From Enterococcus florum (GTDB lineage: Bacteria > Bacillota > Bacilli > Lactobacillales > Enterococcaceae): a stretch of DNA of 64,000 nucleotides. The notes under the pieces were generated by a model, which searched no databases, was not told the DNA's origin, and saw only the letters and a program-made list of their open reading frames with translations. Shown here one piece after another: positions 17,301 through 25,716 of this stretch. The stretch covers positions 148,402 through 212,401 of the forward strand of contig NZ_BJCC01000010.1 of assembly GCF_004309355.1 (NCBI RefSeq), read 5' to 3'. Both the position numbers and the translations under genes were made by a program. How positions within the stretch are numbered: position 1 is the first letter of the stretch; each line of letters begins with the position of its first letter.

Positions 17301-17927
17301 TTGATTGGAAAAGAAAAATTAGTAAAACAGTTTACTTTAGCGGTTGCAGGCACGATCTTCGCAGCTGTTGGGATTCGTTTGATCGTCCTCAGCGGATCTG
17401 GGGCGGATGCGATCAGCACCTTGGTCTTAGGCCTGATGCAGCATGTGCCATTTCAATTCGGAACACTAAGTATGCTGTTTAATATCTTAGTGTTGACAGC
17501 GATTTATTTTTACGACCGCAGTCTGATTGGAATTGGCAGCATCATCAACGGATTCGGAGTGGGCTTCGTTTTAAATCTAATGGATGCGGCTGAGGTGCTG
17601 CAGACCATCCCAGCTTCCATGACTTATCCTTCGGTTATCTTGGGCACGGTGATCTTTGGGACCGGAACAGCGATCTATCTTTTGGCACATGCAGGGTCTG
17701 CGGCTTACGAGAGTTTGATGATTGTGATTCAGCGTCTGACCAAGCGTTCAGTTAAGGTATCACGGATTTTGCTGGATGGCAGTTTCTTTCTAACTGGTTA
17801 TTTGTTAGGCGGGACGATCGGATTCGGCACAGTCATTGTGCTGCTGTTGACGGGGCCTTCTTTAGAGATCGCCTTGAATCACCTGCCTAGAATCCCCGCA
17901 TTTCGAACCAAAGCCGTGAATAAATAA
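17301..17927 (+). CDS. YczE/YyaS/YitT-family membrane protein
   Basis: 208 aa with about five to six membrane helices. The N-terminal half has VGIRLIVLSGSGADAIST, typical of the YczE/YyaS family (DUF161-like). The role is unknown; Bacillus YczE affects surfactin production indirectly. It starts with TTG after GTGAGGG. A terminator separates it from the preceding gene and another follows it, so it is probably monocistronic. Confidence 0.7.
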   Translation: MIGKEKLVKQFTLAVAGTIFAAVGIRLIVLSGSGADAISTLVLGLMQHVPFQFGTLSMLFNILVLTAIYFYDRSLIGIGSIINGFGVGFVLNLMDAAEVLQTIPASMTYPSVILGTVIFGTGTAIYLLAHAGSAAYESLMIVIQRLTKRSVKVSRILLDGSFFLTGYLLGGTIGFGTVIVLLLTGPSLEIALNHLPRIPAFRTKAVNK

Positions 17928-17930
17928 GTC

Positions 17931-17956
17931 AAGACTGCCGCGTGCAGTCTTTTTTT
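17931..17956 (+). terminator. Terminator after YczE-family gene
   Basis: AAGACTGC (17931-17938) pairs with GCAGTCTT (17944-17951), followed by a T-run. Confidence 0.8.
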
Positions 17957-17997
17957 AGCTTTTAAAATTCCTCGTGAGAGAACTCATGATTTTTTTA

Positions 17998-18026
17998 TAG
18001 TCACTAGGCGGGTTATTTGTTACAAT
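17998..18026 (+). promoter_or_regulatory. Probable efp promoter
   Basis: -35 TAGTCA at 17998-18003, 17-base spacer, -10 TACAAT at 18021-18026; about 35 bases before the efp start. Confidence 0.5.
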
Positions 18027-18061
18027 GGGTAAGGTTAATGATAGTAGAAGGAGTGTTTTTA

Positions 18062-18625
18062 ATGATTGCAGCAAGTGATTTACGTGCCGGTATGACATTC
18101 GTGCAGGACGGCAAATTAATTAAAGTTTTAGATGCTAGTCACCATAAACCTGGGAAAGGCAATACTGTAATGCGCATGAAATTACGCGATGTGCGTACGG
18201 GCGCAACTTACGATACGACCTTCCGCCCAGATGAAAAGTTCGAAAAAGCGATGATGGAGACGAAGCCTGTACAATACTTGTACAGCCAAGAAGATGTGGC
18301 ATTTTTCATGGATTTGGAAACCTATGAACAATATGAGATCCCAACTTCCACCATTGAAGAAGAAATGAAATACATCTTGGAAAACATGGAAGTGAAGATC
18401 CAATTCTACGGTTCAGAAGTTATCGGCATTACGTTGCCAACTTCAGTTGTACTAAAAGTTGTTGAAACGCAACCATCAATCAAAGGCGCAACAGTAACCG
18501 GCTCTGGAAAACCAGCCACAATGGAAACTGGTTTGGTCGTTAACGTACCTGACTTTATCGAAGAAGGCGAGATGTTGGAAATCAACACCACTGAAGGCAC
18601 TTATCAAAAACGTGCCAACAAATAG
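18062..18625 (+). CDS. efp: Elongation factor P
   Basis: 187 aa, standard EF-P with three beta-barrel domains. It binds the ribosome at stalled polyproline stretches. The tip loop HHKPGKGN places Lys32, the residue modified in Firmicutes (5-aminopentanol in Bacillus). The C-terminus [23 protein letters not shown] is the EF-P signature. I use ATG 18062 ([11 protein letters not shown]), 9 bases after AAGGAGTG; the longer in-frame reading starts upstream of the ribosome site. Confidence 0.97.
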   Translation: MIAASDLRAGMTFVQDGKLIKVLDASHHKPGKGNTVMRMKLRDVRTGATYDTTFRPDEKFEKAMMETKPVQYLYSQEDVAFFMDLETYEQYEIPTSTIEEEMKYILENMEVKIQFYGSEVIGITLPTSVVLKVVETQPSIKGATVTGSGKPATMETGLVVNVPDFIEEGEMLEINTTEGTYQKRANK

Positions 18626-18637
18626 ACGAATCAAACA

Positions 18638-18682
18638 AACAGCAGGGAAGCGATCCTACCATCGCCGACCTGCTGTTTTTTT
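18638..18682. terminator. Terminator between convergent efp and the minus-strand gene
   Basis: AACAGCAGG (18638-18646) pairs with CCTGCTGTT (18669-18677), then T-run; an inner hairpin GCGAT/ATCGC extends it. Confidence 0.75.
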
Positions 18683-19583
18683 AGAGTGCACTTGCTTGAT
18701 CCATCAACTCTGGAACGTATTCATACCTTTCAAAAGCCTGCGGGTCGTGGATCAAAAAACGTTCTGCCCAATTGCGTGCTTCGAAGAAAGTCAACATTTC
18801 TGAATCGATTGGCTGGAAGGGTGTCTCTAAAAACAAAGGCAATTCTTCAAACGACCGCTGTTGCAATTGAAAAACATTCTCTGGTTTGTAAAGACGGTAA
18901 TAAGCAATCATCGGATTTTCTGTTAGAAGCTTTTTTCGGAAAAAACTAGATTCAAAGGTCCGCAGAGTAACGCCAAATTGCCCCGCACGCATGATCTCTA
19001 AGATACTGGTCGCACTTGCCATTAAGGCGACATATTCAGAATAAGGCAAATAGCCTTTTTGATCATTCCCCCGAGCTGGCAAAATGTGGTAATACGTTGT
19101 CAACGCTAGTTTATCGAAGTCCTGTTTAAGCGCCATCGCTTCCTGCTTGCGGCCATTGTCTGCTGCACCGAAGAAAATGTCGTACGCCTTTTGCGGAGTT
19201 GGACATCGCATGTTTCCAGAGTAAAAGGAGCTGTTGTGTATCAACCCAAGATCACGGGCTTCTAAAGGATCAAAGTGGGCAATCTGATCAATCGCAGGAG
19301 AGTGTAACCCAGCATCCAGCAAGCGATAATGCCGATCTAGAAAATGGTTCCAAAAAAACAGAACGATCTTTGCCTTAGTATACGGACGAATATGCTCTGC
19401 CATCTCAGGATCAAACCCGTAATCTAAAAAAATAATCAATTCATAAAAAGGAAGACGGCGCAACAGGTCGTGTTCGGCTGGGTCAAAGAGTTGATGGGCT
19501 GAACAGACATCTAAATCCACAATGCTTGAAAAAAAGTAAAGTTCTCGATCTTTAGCAACGAGAAGTATTCGGTGGTCATTCAT
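18681..19583 (-). CDS. Glycosyltransferase-like protein of unknown function
   Basis: 300-aa soluble protein. I do not recognise a close family, but the layout resembles GT-B-like polysaccharide biosynthesis proteins: an N-terminal ILLVAKD/LIIFLDYG Rossmann-like half, a middle KAYDIFFGAADNGRK segment, then SILEIMRAGQFGVTLRTFES and KLLTENPMI, as in bacterial glycosyltransferases whose second half binds a nucleotide sugar. The role is not shown. Start is uncertain: ATG 19583 or GTG 19592; neither has a strong ribosome site. It is isolated between efp and folT on the minus strand. Confidence 0.55.
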   Translation of the reverse strand: MNDHRILLVAKDRELYFFSSIVDLDVCSAHQLFDPAEHDLLRRLPFYELIIFLDYGFDPEMAEHIRPYTKAKIVLFFWNHFLDRHYRLLDAGLHSPAIDQIAHFDPLEARDLGLIHNSSFYSGNMRCPTPQKAYDIFFGAADNGRKQEAMALKQDFDKLALTTYYHILPARGNDQKGYLPYSEYVALMASATSILEIMRAGQFGVTLRTFESSFFRKKLLTENPMIAYYRLYKPENVFQLQQRSFEELPLFLETPFQPIDSEMLTFFEARNWAERFLIHDPQAFERYEYVPELMDQASAL

Positions 19584-19674
19584 TCTGCTCACGGCTTTCT
19601 ATATGGATGTGGCACCATCATAGTGTTCGTGGAAGAAAATAACGACTTTTTTGCTTGTGGAAAACTGCACAGAG

Positions 19675-19704
19675 AAAAAAGAGCAGGATCGTTTGATCCT
19701 GCTC
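19675..19704 (-). terminator. Terminator of folT (minus strand)
   Basis: Perfect 10-bp stem GAGCAGGATC (19681-19690) / GATCCTGCTC (19695-19704) with a T-run on the minus strand. Confidence 0.85.
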
Positions 19705-19713
19705 CGCTAACTA

Positions 19714-20259
19714 TTAGGAATGACTGTGAGCCTTGAAGTGTGAGACCCAGCGTTTGTAAGGCAACACGCTGCCTAGGAAATAGGTCATGATGCTTTGTAC
19801 AGGAATCCAGATGACTGCTTTGATCAGGCGCGGTGCCCAGATGATCCAACTGTTCAGCGGAACACTGTACATGATCGCCAACCACAAGGGAGTCAGGATC
19901 AAGTTGATCAATACATTGACCACCAAGACTGACTGGATCGAATTTTTCCAGGTGATCTCTTTTTTGTAAAAGAAGTAGCCATAGATCGCTCCTTCTAAAA
20001 AAGCGTTCAGGGTGAATCCGATGAAGAACGGCGCTTTTGGCAGCAAAGCCATGCCGACAAAATCGGCAACGACAGCTCCGATCCCAGACCATAACGGTCC
20101 AAACAACATACCCATGATGATCTCTGGAACGAAGGTGAAACTGACCTTCAAAAACTGTGTTTCAATCCCAAGTACACGAGACAACGTGACCATCAAGGCA
20201 ATCAATAAAGCCATAGTAGTGATGCTTCTAGCATCCATTTTTTTCTTCATTTCTAGCAT
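19714..20259 (-). CDS. folT: Folate ECF transporter substrate-binding subunit FolT
   Basis: 181-aa S-component with about six membrane helices. The stretch LGIETQFLKVSFTFVPEI and the following GMLFGPLWSGIGAVVADF are characteristic of FolT. It binds folates and associates with the shared ECF module (EcfA, EcfA', EcfT), which is not in this window. The upstream THF riboswitch on the same strand independently confirms the substrate. The ATG at 20259 or 20250 (MKKKMDAR) could be the start; AAAGGAGATGC precedes. Confidence 0.93.
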   Translation of the reverse strand: MLEMKKKMDARSITTMALLIALMVTLSRVLGIETQFLKVSFTFVPEIIMGMLFGPLWSGIGAVVADFVGMALLPKAPFFIGFTLNAFLEGAIYGYFFYKKEITWKNSIQSVLVVNVLINLILTPLWLAIMYSVPLNSWIIWAPRLIKAVIWIPVQSIMTYFLGSVLPYKRWVSHFKAHSHS

Positions 20260-20282
20260 CTCCTTTAAGAGCTGCTACATCT

Positions 20283-20382
20283 TCATGCAGCGAATGCGAA
20301 AACAAAACCGCAGACCGAAGTCTTTCGTCCAAAAGGCAACATCCCATCCTTTCAGCACTTAACGCTTTGCTTTCTACTCTGA
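20283..20382 (-). promoter_or_regulatory. THF (tetrahydrofolate) riboswitch upstream of folT
   Basis: On the minus strand, the conserved folT-motif blocks occur in order: AGAGTAGA (20380-20373), GCGTTAAGTG, ATGGGATG, CGAAAGA, GCGGT, then GCATTCGCT (20297-20289). These match the THF aptamer of Firmicutes. A GCTGC/GCAGC helix just downstream lies close to the AAAGGAG ribosome site, and there is no T-run, so control is more likely at translation initiation than by termination. Ligand binding is expected to lower FolT synthesis. Confidence 0.85.
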
Positions 20383-20417
20383 TTTATTTTTGGGGGTAGA
20401 CCCGAGGAAAATAGTAA

Positions 20418-20446
20418 CACAGAACCTCTTACAAGGCAATTTTTGT
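20418..20446 (-). promoter_or_regulatory. Possible folT promoter
   Basis: On the minus strand, TTGCCT then TACTAT with a 17-base spacer, upstream of the THF aptamer. Weak consensus match. Confidence 0.3.
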
Positions 20447-20527
20447 TGCGTTGATGGTGGCTGGTACAAGTCATATTCTTTCGTTTTAGAAAAGCAATTC
20501 TCTATAATAAAGGAGGAGGTGTCGAAT

Positions 20528-21148
20528 TTGGAAACAAAAACAGAATTTGAAGTCATGGTCAGCAATTTGGCCAATCGCTTTTTGTACAGCACGTTGCAAG
20601 CCCCCCAACGACTTTTGCCCTTAGCAGAAACGATCGTCAAGCAAGCGCAACGCATAGCTGAAGAAAATTCACCACAAGAAGCCATTCGAATTGCTGCAAA
20701 ACAGCTGCTTCAGGTCATGGATCGGACGACATTTGTGACCGATCAGTTTGCTAAGGCTGTGTTAGCAGAAACCTATGAACAGTTGGACGAGGTTGTTTTG
20801 CTGGGTCAGCTGGAGGAAGTAAAGGGCTACTCTGACAACGAAGGCCAGCTCTTGTCCTTGCTCGAAGCTTCGCTTGAAAAAAATGTGGAACAGGGGGTTC
20901 CTCTGGAAACGATCTATTATGAAAATTACTTAGTAGAGTACGCTTGCTCTTTGATGGAAACTTCTGTTTTGCAGCATTTAAAGGAGAAGCCTCAACTGCT
21001 GCAGCAGCTGAAACCATTGATGGAAGAGGAATACAGTGATGTGCCGTACAAAATATTTCAGTTGATCGGCCAAAATTTTAAAAAGGAATTGGCTAAAAAT
21101 TATTATTCTTACGAGACTGCCGTAAGAATCAGCAAAACTGAGAATTAA
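20528..21148 (+). CDS. Uncharacterised helical protein
   Basis: 206 aa starting with TTG, 7 bases after a strong AGGAGGAGG. Not recognised. It is predicted mostly alpha-helical and acidic, with no signal peptide or membrane segment, and with Leu/Glu-rich stretches (LLSLLEASLEKNVEQG, LQHLKEKPQLLQQLKP). It is divergent from folT and followed by its own terminator. A candidate -10 TATAAT (20503-20508) sits very close to the ribosome site, implying a very short leader or an upstream promoter. Confidence 0.6.
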   Translation: METKTEFEVMVSNLANRFLYSTLQAPQRLLPLAETIVKQAQRIAEENSPQEAIRIAAKQLLQVMDRTTFVTDQFAKAVLAETYEQLDEVVLLGQLEEVKGYSDNEGQLLSLLEASLEKNVEQGVPLETIYYENYLVEYACSLMETSVLQHLKEKPQLLQQLKPLMEEEYSDVPYKIFQLIGQNFKKELAKNYYSYETAVRISKTEN

Positions 21149-21150
21149 TC

Positions 21151-21190
21151 AAATCTCCCCCAGAACATACCATTCTAGGGGAGATTTTTT
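21151..21190 (+). terminator. Bidirectional terminator after 20528 gene
   Basis: AAATCTCCCC-AGAA pairs with TTCT-GGGGAGATTT, ending in T6; it lies between convergent genes. Confidence 0.8.
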
Positions 21191-21225
21191 GGTTTGATTT
21201 ACAATAAGCGCGCAACTGCTCGTCT

Positions 21226-22128
21226 TTAATAGATCGTTTCCTTGGAATCCGAGTGAGCCAAAATATATTCTTTGAAATTGATCACGGCAGGCGTTAAATA
21301 CGCATCCTTGTTGGTGGCCAAATAAAAGTAGCGCTCCCAGCGCAGGTTCTTTAGCCGAATTTTTTTTAACGGCAGCGATTCTAAGATATTCATATTTGGG
21401 ATTACAGCGATACCGAAACCCTGACTCACAAAACCAGCGATGACTTGGTCAACGGTGACCTCATAGATGATGTTATACGTACAATCGTGCTTTTGAAACA
21501 CACTGTCGATGATGCTGCGCAGGCCGCTGTTCTGACTAAAACCGATTTGATCGTAAGGTTGTGTTTGCTCTAAATAAATCTCATCAAATTGTGCCAGCGG
21601 ATGGTCTAGTGGTGTGATCACTACCAGTTCCTGGTTGGCAACTGGAATAAATTCAATCGTGGGTTCATCAGGCAGATAAGAACAAATGCCAATGTCATAA
21701 CGCATAGACTTAATGCCTTCGACGATCTCCTTGGTCACTCCAGCGGAGGAATGAAAATCAAATTCGATCTCCTTATCTGAATTGCTGTCTATGAAGCCTT
21801 TCGTCAATCGGGGCACATACTTCGTTCCTAGTACAGGCAAAAATGCGAAACTGATGTATCCGCTCCCTTTACTGATCTTAGAAACCGTTTCAATGCCCGT
21901 ATCCAACAACTCTAACGTACGGCCAACATAATCATGAAAAATCTTGCCCGGTTTGGTTAAAACCACATTGCGTCCCTTTTTCTCAAACAGGGTCACCCCT
22001 AACTCGTCCTCCAAAGAAGCAATCGCATTGCTGAGACTAGGCTGTGTCACGTTCAAAAGTTTGCTTGAACGAGTATAGTGCTGTTCTTTGGCCAGCACCT
22101 CAAAATATTTCAAGTGTTGTAGATTCAT
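21226..22128 (-). CDS. LysR-family transcriptional regulator
   Basis: 300 aa. The N-terminal winged helix-turn-helix (residues 1-60) contains KYFEVLAKEQHYTRSSKLLNV and TQPSLSNAIASLEDELG; the rest is the periplasmic-binding-like effector domain. I start at the second ATG (MNLQHLKYF, 22128), which has GGAG 9 bases upstream. It is divergent from the operon starting at 22425, the classical arrangement in which a LysR regulator controls its neighbour in response to a pathway metabolite. The shared 296-base region contains the palindrome ACCTATAGGT at 22181-22190. Confidence 0.9.
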   Translation of the reverse strand: MNLQHLKYFEVLAKEQHYTRSSKLLNVTQPSLSNAIASLEDELGVTLFEKKGRNVVLTKPGKIFHDYVGRTLELLDTGIETVSKISKGSGYISFAFLPVLGTKYVPRLTKGFIDSNSDKEIEFDFHSSAGVTKEIVEGIKSMRYDIGICSYLPDEPTIEFIPVANQELVVITPLDHPLAQFDEIYLEQTQPYDQIGFSQNSGLRSIIDSVFQKHDCTYNIIYEVTVDQVIAGFVSQGFGIAVIPNMNILESLPLKKIRLKNLRWERYFYLATNKDAYLTPAVINFKEYILAHSDSKETIY

Positions 22129-22424
22129 AATCGTAAACTCCACTCATTTTTTATATATTATAGCAAAATCTATATCTTTTACCTATAGGTTATTCGATAA
22201 AAACCAATTAGATATTTTGGGATAAGCACGATAGAATAATAACGAAAAGTGATTGTGAAATAAAAAACATTGCAATGAAACGATTTTACGAAAAATATCA
22301 CTGAAAAAAAATACGCTTTTCCAGATGCAGTACGGCTTTTTTTTTAAAAACCTAGTACACCTGGCTTTCTTTTATCTAGTCATGTGAAAGTCATAACATT
22401 AATAGAAATTTGGGAGGAACCAAA
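22129..22424. promoter_or_regulatory. Divergent control region between lysR and the metabolic operon
   Basis: AT-rich and gene-free. It holds a 10-bp perfect palindrome ACCTATAGGT (22181-22190), a plausible LysR box close to the lysR start, and long T/A runs around 22290-22350. The ribosome site of the 22425 gene (TTGGGAGGAAC) ends it. I see no convincing -35/-10 pair, in keeping with activator dependence. Confidence 0.45.
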
Positions 22425-23276
22425 ATGAAAAAAGTACCTTTAACAATCAGTTCGTTTACCTTAGGTGTTGAGATCGACTTCGAGGAACGTGTGAAAGCAG
22501 CAAAAGCGGCAGGCTTTGATGGAATCGGTATTCGGGCAGAAACGTATATGCTGGCAGTAAAACAAGGGTATTCTGATGAAAGAATGTTGGAAATCTTAGA
22601 AGAGAATGACATGAAGGTCACAGAAGTAGAATACATCACGATGTGGACAGATCCGAACAAAACAGCAGAAGCACCAAGCACTTTGCTGCAGCAGTTCAAG
22701 GAACAAACGATTTACCACATGGCTCGTTTATTCGGAGTGGGCCACATTAACTGCGGACTGATGGAGAATGATTCCTTAGAGGTACAGATCCAAGCATTCA
22801 AAGAATTGTGTGAACGTGCGAAGGAATTAGTGATTGGGTTAGAATTCATGCCTTACAGCGGTGTGCCGGATCTAAAAACGGCTTGGGAGATCGTAAAAGG
22901 GGCAGATTGCGAAAACGGAATGTTGATTTTAGATACATGGCACTGGGCACGTGCGAATTCAAAACCAGAAGATTTGAAAGGTATACCGGCTGAAAAAGTC
23001 GTATCCATCCAAATCTGTGATGTTTTAGAACGTCCTTATCCAACTGAGATTTTACGTGAAGAATCATTGCATGACCGCCTTTGCCCAGGAACGGGCTGGG
23101 GAGATACAGTTGGCTTCCTGAAAGCCTTGAAAGAGCACGGTGTGAACCCGCGTGTCGTGGGAACAGAAGTGATCTCAGATAACAACTTGCGTCTTGGTTA
23201 CGAAAAAGCAGCAAAAATGAATTATGACACAAGTATCGATGTGATCAAACAAGCTTGGCCAGAGCTGTTGGATTAA
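22425..23276 (+). CDS. Sugar phosphate isomerase/epimerase family TIM-barrel enzyme (possible 3-dehydroshikimate dehydratase or inosose dehydratase)
   Basis: 283 aa, AP-endonuclease-2/xylose-isomerase-like TIM barrel. Candidate metal ligands are Glu in GLEFMPY, Asp and His in LDTWHWAR, Gln in SIQICD and Glu in VGTEVIS. Enzymes of this family next to AroE-type dehydrogenases include 3-dehydroshikimate dehydratases; others act on inososes or ketohexoses. First gene of the LysR-controlled operon, followed by the AroE homologue 75 bases later. Start at ATG 22425 with GGGAGGAAC. The specific reaction is inferred from context only. Confidence 0.7.
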   Translation: MKKVPLTISSFTLGVEIDFEERVKAAKAAGFDGIGIRAETYMLAVKQGYSDERMLEILEENDMKVTEVEYITMWTDPNKTAEAPSTLLQQFKEQTIYHMARLFGVGHINCGLMENDSLEVQIQAFKELCERAKELVIGLEFMPYSGVPDLKTAWEIVKGADCENGMLILDTWHWARANSKPEDLKGIPAEKVVSIQICDVLERPYPTEILREESLHDRLCPGTGWGDTVGFLKALKEHGVNPRVVGTEVISDNNLRLGYEKAAKMNYDTSIDVIKQAWPELLD

Positions 23277-23351
23277 AATAAAGGTTCAATAAACAAGGAT
23301 TTAATAGTATACTATCCGATGAGCATAAAGGAATAACAAAGGAGAGAAGAC

Positions 23352-24203
23352 ATGTTAGAAGGAATCTCAGGAAAAACCAGCTTGTATGCTTTGTTTGGCA
23401 CTCCTGTAGGACATTCAGGATCACCAGCCATGTATAATTATGCGTTTGAACAATTAGGAATAGACGCCGTGTATTTAGCGTTCGATGTGCAATTAGAGGA
23501 AACTCAAAAGGCGGTTGAAGCCGTTCGTACTTTTGGCTTATTGGGTGGAAACGTGACGATGCCTTGCAAAGGCGAAGCAGCCAAATACATGGATGAATTG
23601 TCGCCAGCAGCACAAATGGTCGGTGCAATCAACGTTTATAAAAATGAAGATGGCAAATTGACTGGACATATTACTGATGGTGTCGGCTTTGTGGATAATT
23701 TAAAAGACCACGGTGTTGATCCGAAGGGTAAAAAATTTGTGGTCTTTGGTACAGGCGGTGCAGCCACAGCGATTCAGGTTCAATTGGCGATCGAGGGGGC
23801 TTCAGCGATCTCGATCTTCAATATGAAGGATCAGTTCTTTGCTAAGGGCGAACAGACCGTTGAACGGGTCAAAGCAAACTACCCAGAGTTGGATATCGCT
23901 ATTTATGATTTAGCAGATAACGATTTAGTGAAAGAAAAAATAGCAGCAGCAGATGTGTTAGTCAACGGAACGATCGTCGGCATGGGCAAGGACTCGACAG
24001 ATACCTTGGTCAAAGATACCAACTTATTCCACAAGGATCTGATCGTGGCCGACGCTATTTACAACCCGCCAAAAACCCAAATGATCAAGGATGCAGAAGC
24101 AAAAGGCTGCAAGACCGTGACTGGTGAAGGAATGCTTTTGGCACAAGGAAAAGCAGCATTCAAAATTTTCACAGGACAAGAACTTCCTGTAAAACCGAAA
24201 TAA
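23352..24203 (+). CDS. Shikimate/quinate dehydrogenase family protein (AroE-like)
   Basis: 283 aa with an N-terminal substrate domain and C-terminal NAD(P) Rossmann domain (VVFGTGGAATAIQ). Substrate-site elements are intact: HSGSPAMYN, catalytic Lys in GNVTMPCKG, VGAINV and ITDGVGF. It should interconvert shikimate or quinate with the 3-dehydro compound. Its place in an accessory operon with a LysR regulator and MFS carrier suggests catabolism of hydroaromatic acids rather than chorismate synthesis. The ribosome site is AAAGGAGAGAAG. Confidence 0.85.
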   Translation: MLEGISGKTSLYALFGTPVGHSGSPAMYNYAFEQLGIDAVYLAFDVQLEETQKAVEAVRTFGLLGGNVTMPCKGEAAKYMDELSPAAQMVGAINVYKNEDGKLTGHITDGVGFVDNLKDHGVDPKGKKFVVFGTGGAATAIQVQLAIEGASAISIFNMKDQFFAKGEQTVERVKANYPELDIAIYDLADNDLVKEKIAAADVLVNGTIVGMGKDSTDTLVKDTNLFHKDLIVADAIYNPPKTQMIKDAEAKGCKTVTGEGMLLAQGKAAFKIFTGQELPVKPK

Positions 24204-24212
24204 TGACTTGTT

Positions 24213-24248
24213 CTTCGTGTGCTTGTTCAAGAGGAGAAGCACACGAAG
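24213..24248 (+). other. Intergenic hairpin without T-run, AroE-like/MFS junction
   Basis: Perfect 12-bp stem CTTCGTGTGCTT (24213-24224) / AAGCACACGAAG (24237-24248) with a 12-base loop. No T-tract follows, so it may be an mRNA processing or stability element rather than a terminator. Confidence 0.55.
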
Positions 24249-24286
24249 GGATCAACAGGATCAATTAAGCAATCGAGGAGAGAAAA

Positions 24287-25570
24287 ATGAGAGCAAAAAA
24301 ATATGTTATGTCCTTACTCACTGTATATTTGTGCTATTTTACACATGGTATGCAAGCACTTATTCTTAGTCAAAATATGCCTTATTTCTATGAAAAATGG
24401 GGCTACACAGATGTTACCGCTGGAGCTGCAGCCGTTTCATTGGCCATTACAGCGACTGGTTTTGGTAAATTTATCTCAGTTTGGATCGGTGGAGAGATTT
24501 CTGATAAGATCGGCCGTAAAAAAATGGCGATCGGCGGTGCCCTGCTTTACATTATTTGTTTTGCTGGTTTGCTGCTTAGCCCAAGCATGATCATTGCTTC
24601 GATCTGTGCCTTCATGGCCGGTGTGGCAACCTCTGGTTTCTGGGATGCATCCCTTTATCCAGCAGTACAAGAAGCGGCACCTAAGTATGCTGGGTCTGCA
24701 TTGATCGGAATCAAATTGTTCGTTTCGCTAGGCGGCATCTTCTATCCATTGATGGTCGTGAATTTCACTGAAATGGGTTCACCTCAATTGAACGTGATCA
24801 TTCCGTTGGTATTGTCTGTTGCCTGTCTGGTTTTAGCAGCCGTTTCACCATTCGTTTATGACGATTTGATGAAGGGCAGTGGAGACTCCAAAGACGGCAG
24901 TCATGCAGATGCTATTAAAAAAGAGATCGACGATGCAAAAGCAAAATTGTTGGTAAAACCAAACGGATTAGTAAACTTTATCACAATGTTTTACGCGTTC
25001 TTATGTATGTTTATCATGTACGGTGCGCAGCAATACACGAAAGCGTTTGGGTTGAGCAATGCAGGTTTATCTGAGATCCAAGCAGCCGGATTAACTTCGA
25101 TCTATACCTTCGGCGGAATCATCGCTGTTGTATTCTGGGCAATCATGATGGGTAAGCTTCGTTGGAACCCATTAAAGGTGTTAGTGATCGATTCTATCTT
25201 CACGGCATTGGCGTTGGCGATCGTATTGATCATTCGCCATCCAACAGTTATCTACATCAGTATCGCTGCTCTGGGCTTCTTCGCTTCCGGCGGGGCACTG
25301 CAAACAGGACTGGGCGTACGTCAAATGTTTTGTCCAGGACCTAAAGGGAGAAATACTGGGATCTACTATACGTTCATGGGATTTGCCAGTACCTTCTTAC
25401 CCTTCGTCGTAGCAGCGATGACAAGATCGGTCGGGGAAACGCAAGCCGTTTATCTGATGATGGTACTGTTGTTAGCCGCAGCTGTCATAGCAACTGTAAT
25501 GATGTTCTACCTTGTTGGACAACATAAAAAAGTTTTTGGTTACAGTGCATTTGATAAACTGCGCGACTAA
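24287..25570 (+). CDS. MFS transporter (probable hydroaromatic acid or organic anion carrier)
   Basis: 427 aa, about 12 membrane helices, with the MFS loop 2-3 motif GGEISDKIGRKKM and a central cytoplasmic loop of ~45 residues after helix 6 (DDLMKGSGDSKDGS...). It is the third gene of the LysR-linked operon, 83 bases after the AroE homologue. The context suggests shikimate, quinate or a similar compound as substrate; the sequence alone does not show it. The ribosome site is GAGGAGAG. Confidence 0.75.
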   Translation: MRAKKYVMSLLTVYLCYFTHGMQALILSQNMPYFYEKWGYTDVTAGAAAVSLAITATGFGKFISVWIGGEISDKIGRKKMAIGGALLYIICFAGLLLSPSMIIASICAFMAGVATSGFWDASLYPAVQEAAPKYAGSALIGIKLFVSLGGIFYPLMVVNFTEMGSPQLNVIIPLVLSVACLVLAAVSPFVYDDLMKGSGDSKDGSHADAIKKEIDDAKAKLLVKPNGLVNFITMFYAFLCMFIMYGAQQYTKAFGLSNAGLSEIQAAGLTSIYTFGGIIAVVFWAIMMGKLRWNPLKVLVIDSIFTALALAIVLIIRHPTVIYISIAALGFFASGGALQTGLGVRQMFCPGPKGRNTGIYYTFMGFASTFLPFVVAAMTRSVGETQAVYLMMVLLLAAAVIATVMMFYLVGQHKKVFGYSAFDKLRD

Positions 25571-25590
25571 TTTACAAGTGAGAAAAAAAT

Positions 25591-25640
25591 GGAGGAACGA
25601 CTATTTTCTTTTTTGAGAAAATAGTTGCCTCCTTGTTTTG
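25591..25640 (+). terminator. Terminator after the MFS gene
   Basis: Long stem GGAGG-ACTATTTTC (25591-25608) with GAAAATAGT-CCTCC (25617-25632), two-base internal mismatches, then TTGTTTTG. It splits the island into two transcription units. Confidence 0.75.
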
Positions 25641-25666
25641 CTATATACGAGTATGTATGTAAAAAA

Positions 25667-25695
25667 TTGATAGAACGTATCCAAATTGTGGATAC
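25667..25695 (+). promoter_or_regulatory. Candidate promoter with operator-like inverted repeat for the second unit
   Basis: A TTGATA -35 near 25668 and a GATACT -10 near 25691 are spaced by about 18 bases. The perfect inverted repeat GTATCC (25677-25682) N7 GGATAC (25690-25695) occupies the spacer and overlaps the -10, a typical repressor position. Confidence 0.45.
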
Positions 25696-25716
25696 TAGGG
25701 ATTTTAGGGGGTACCC

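Noticed and set aside
20503..20508. TATAAT as the promoter of the 20528 gene
   Set aside because: It would start transcription inside the ribosome site; kept only as a remark because a chance match is likely in this A/T-rich stretch.
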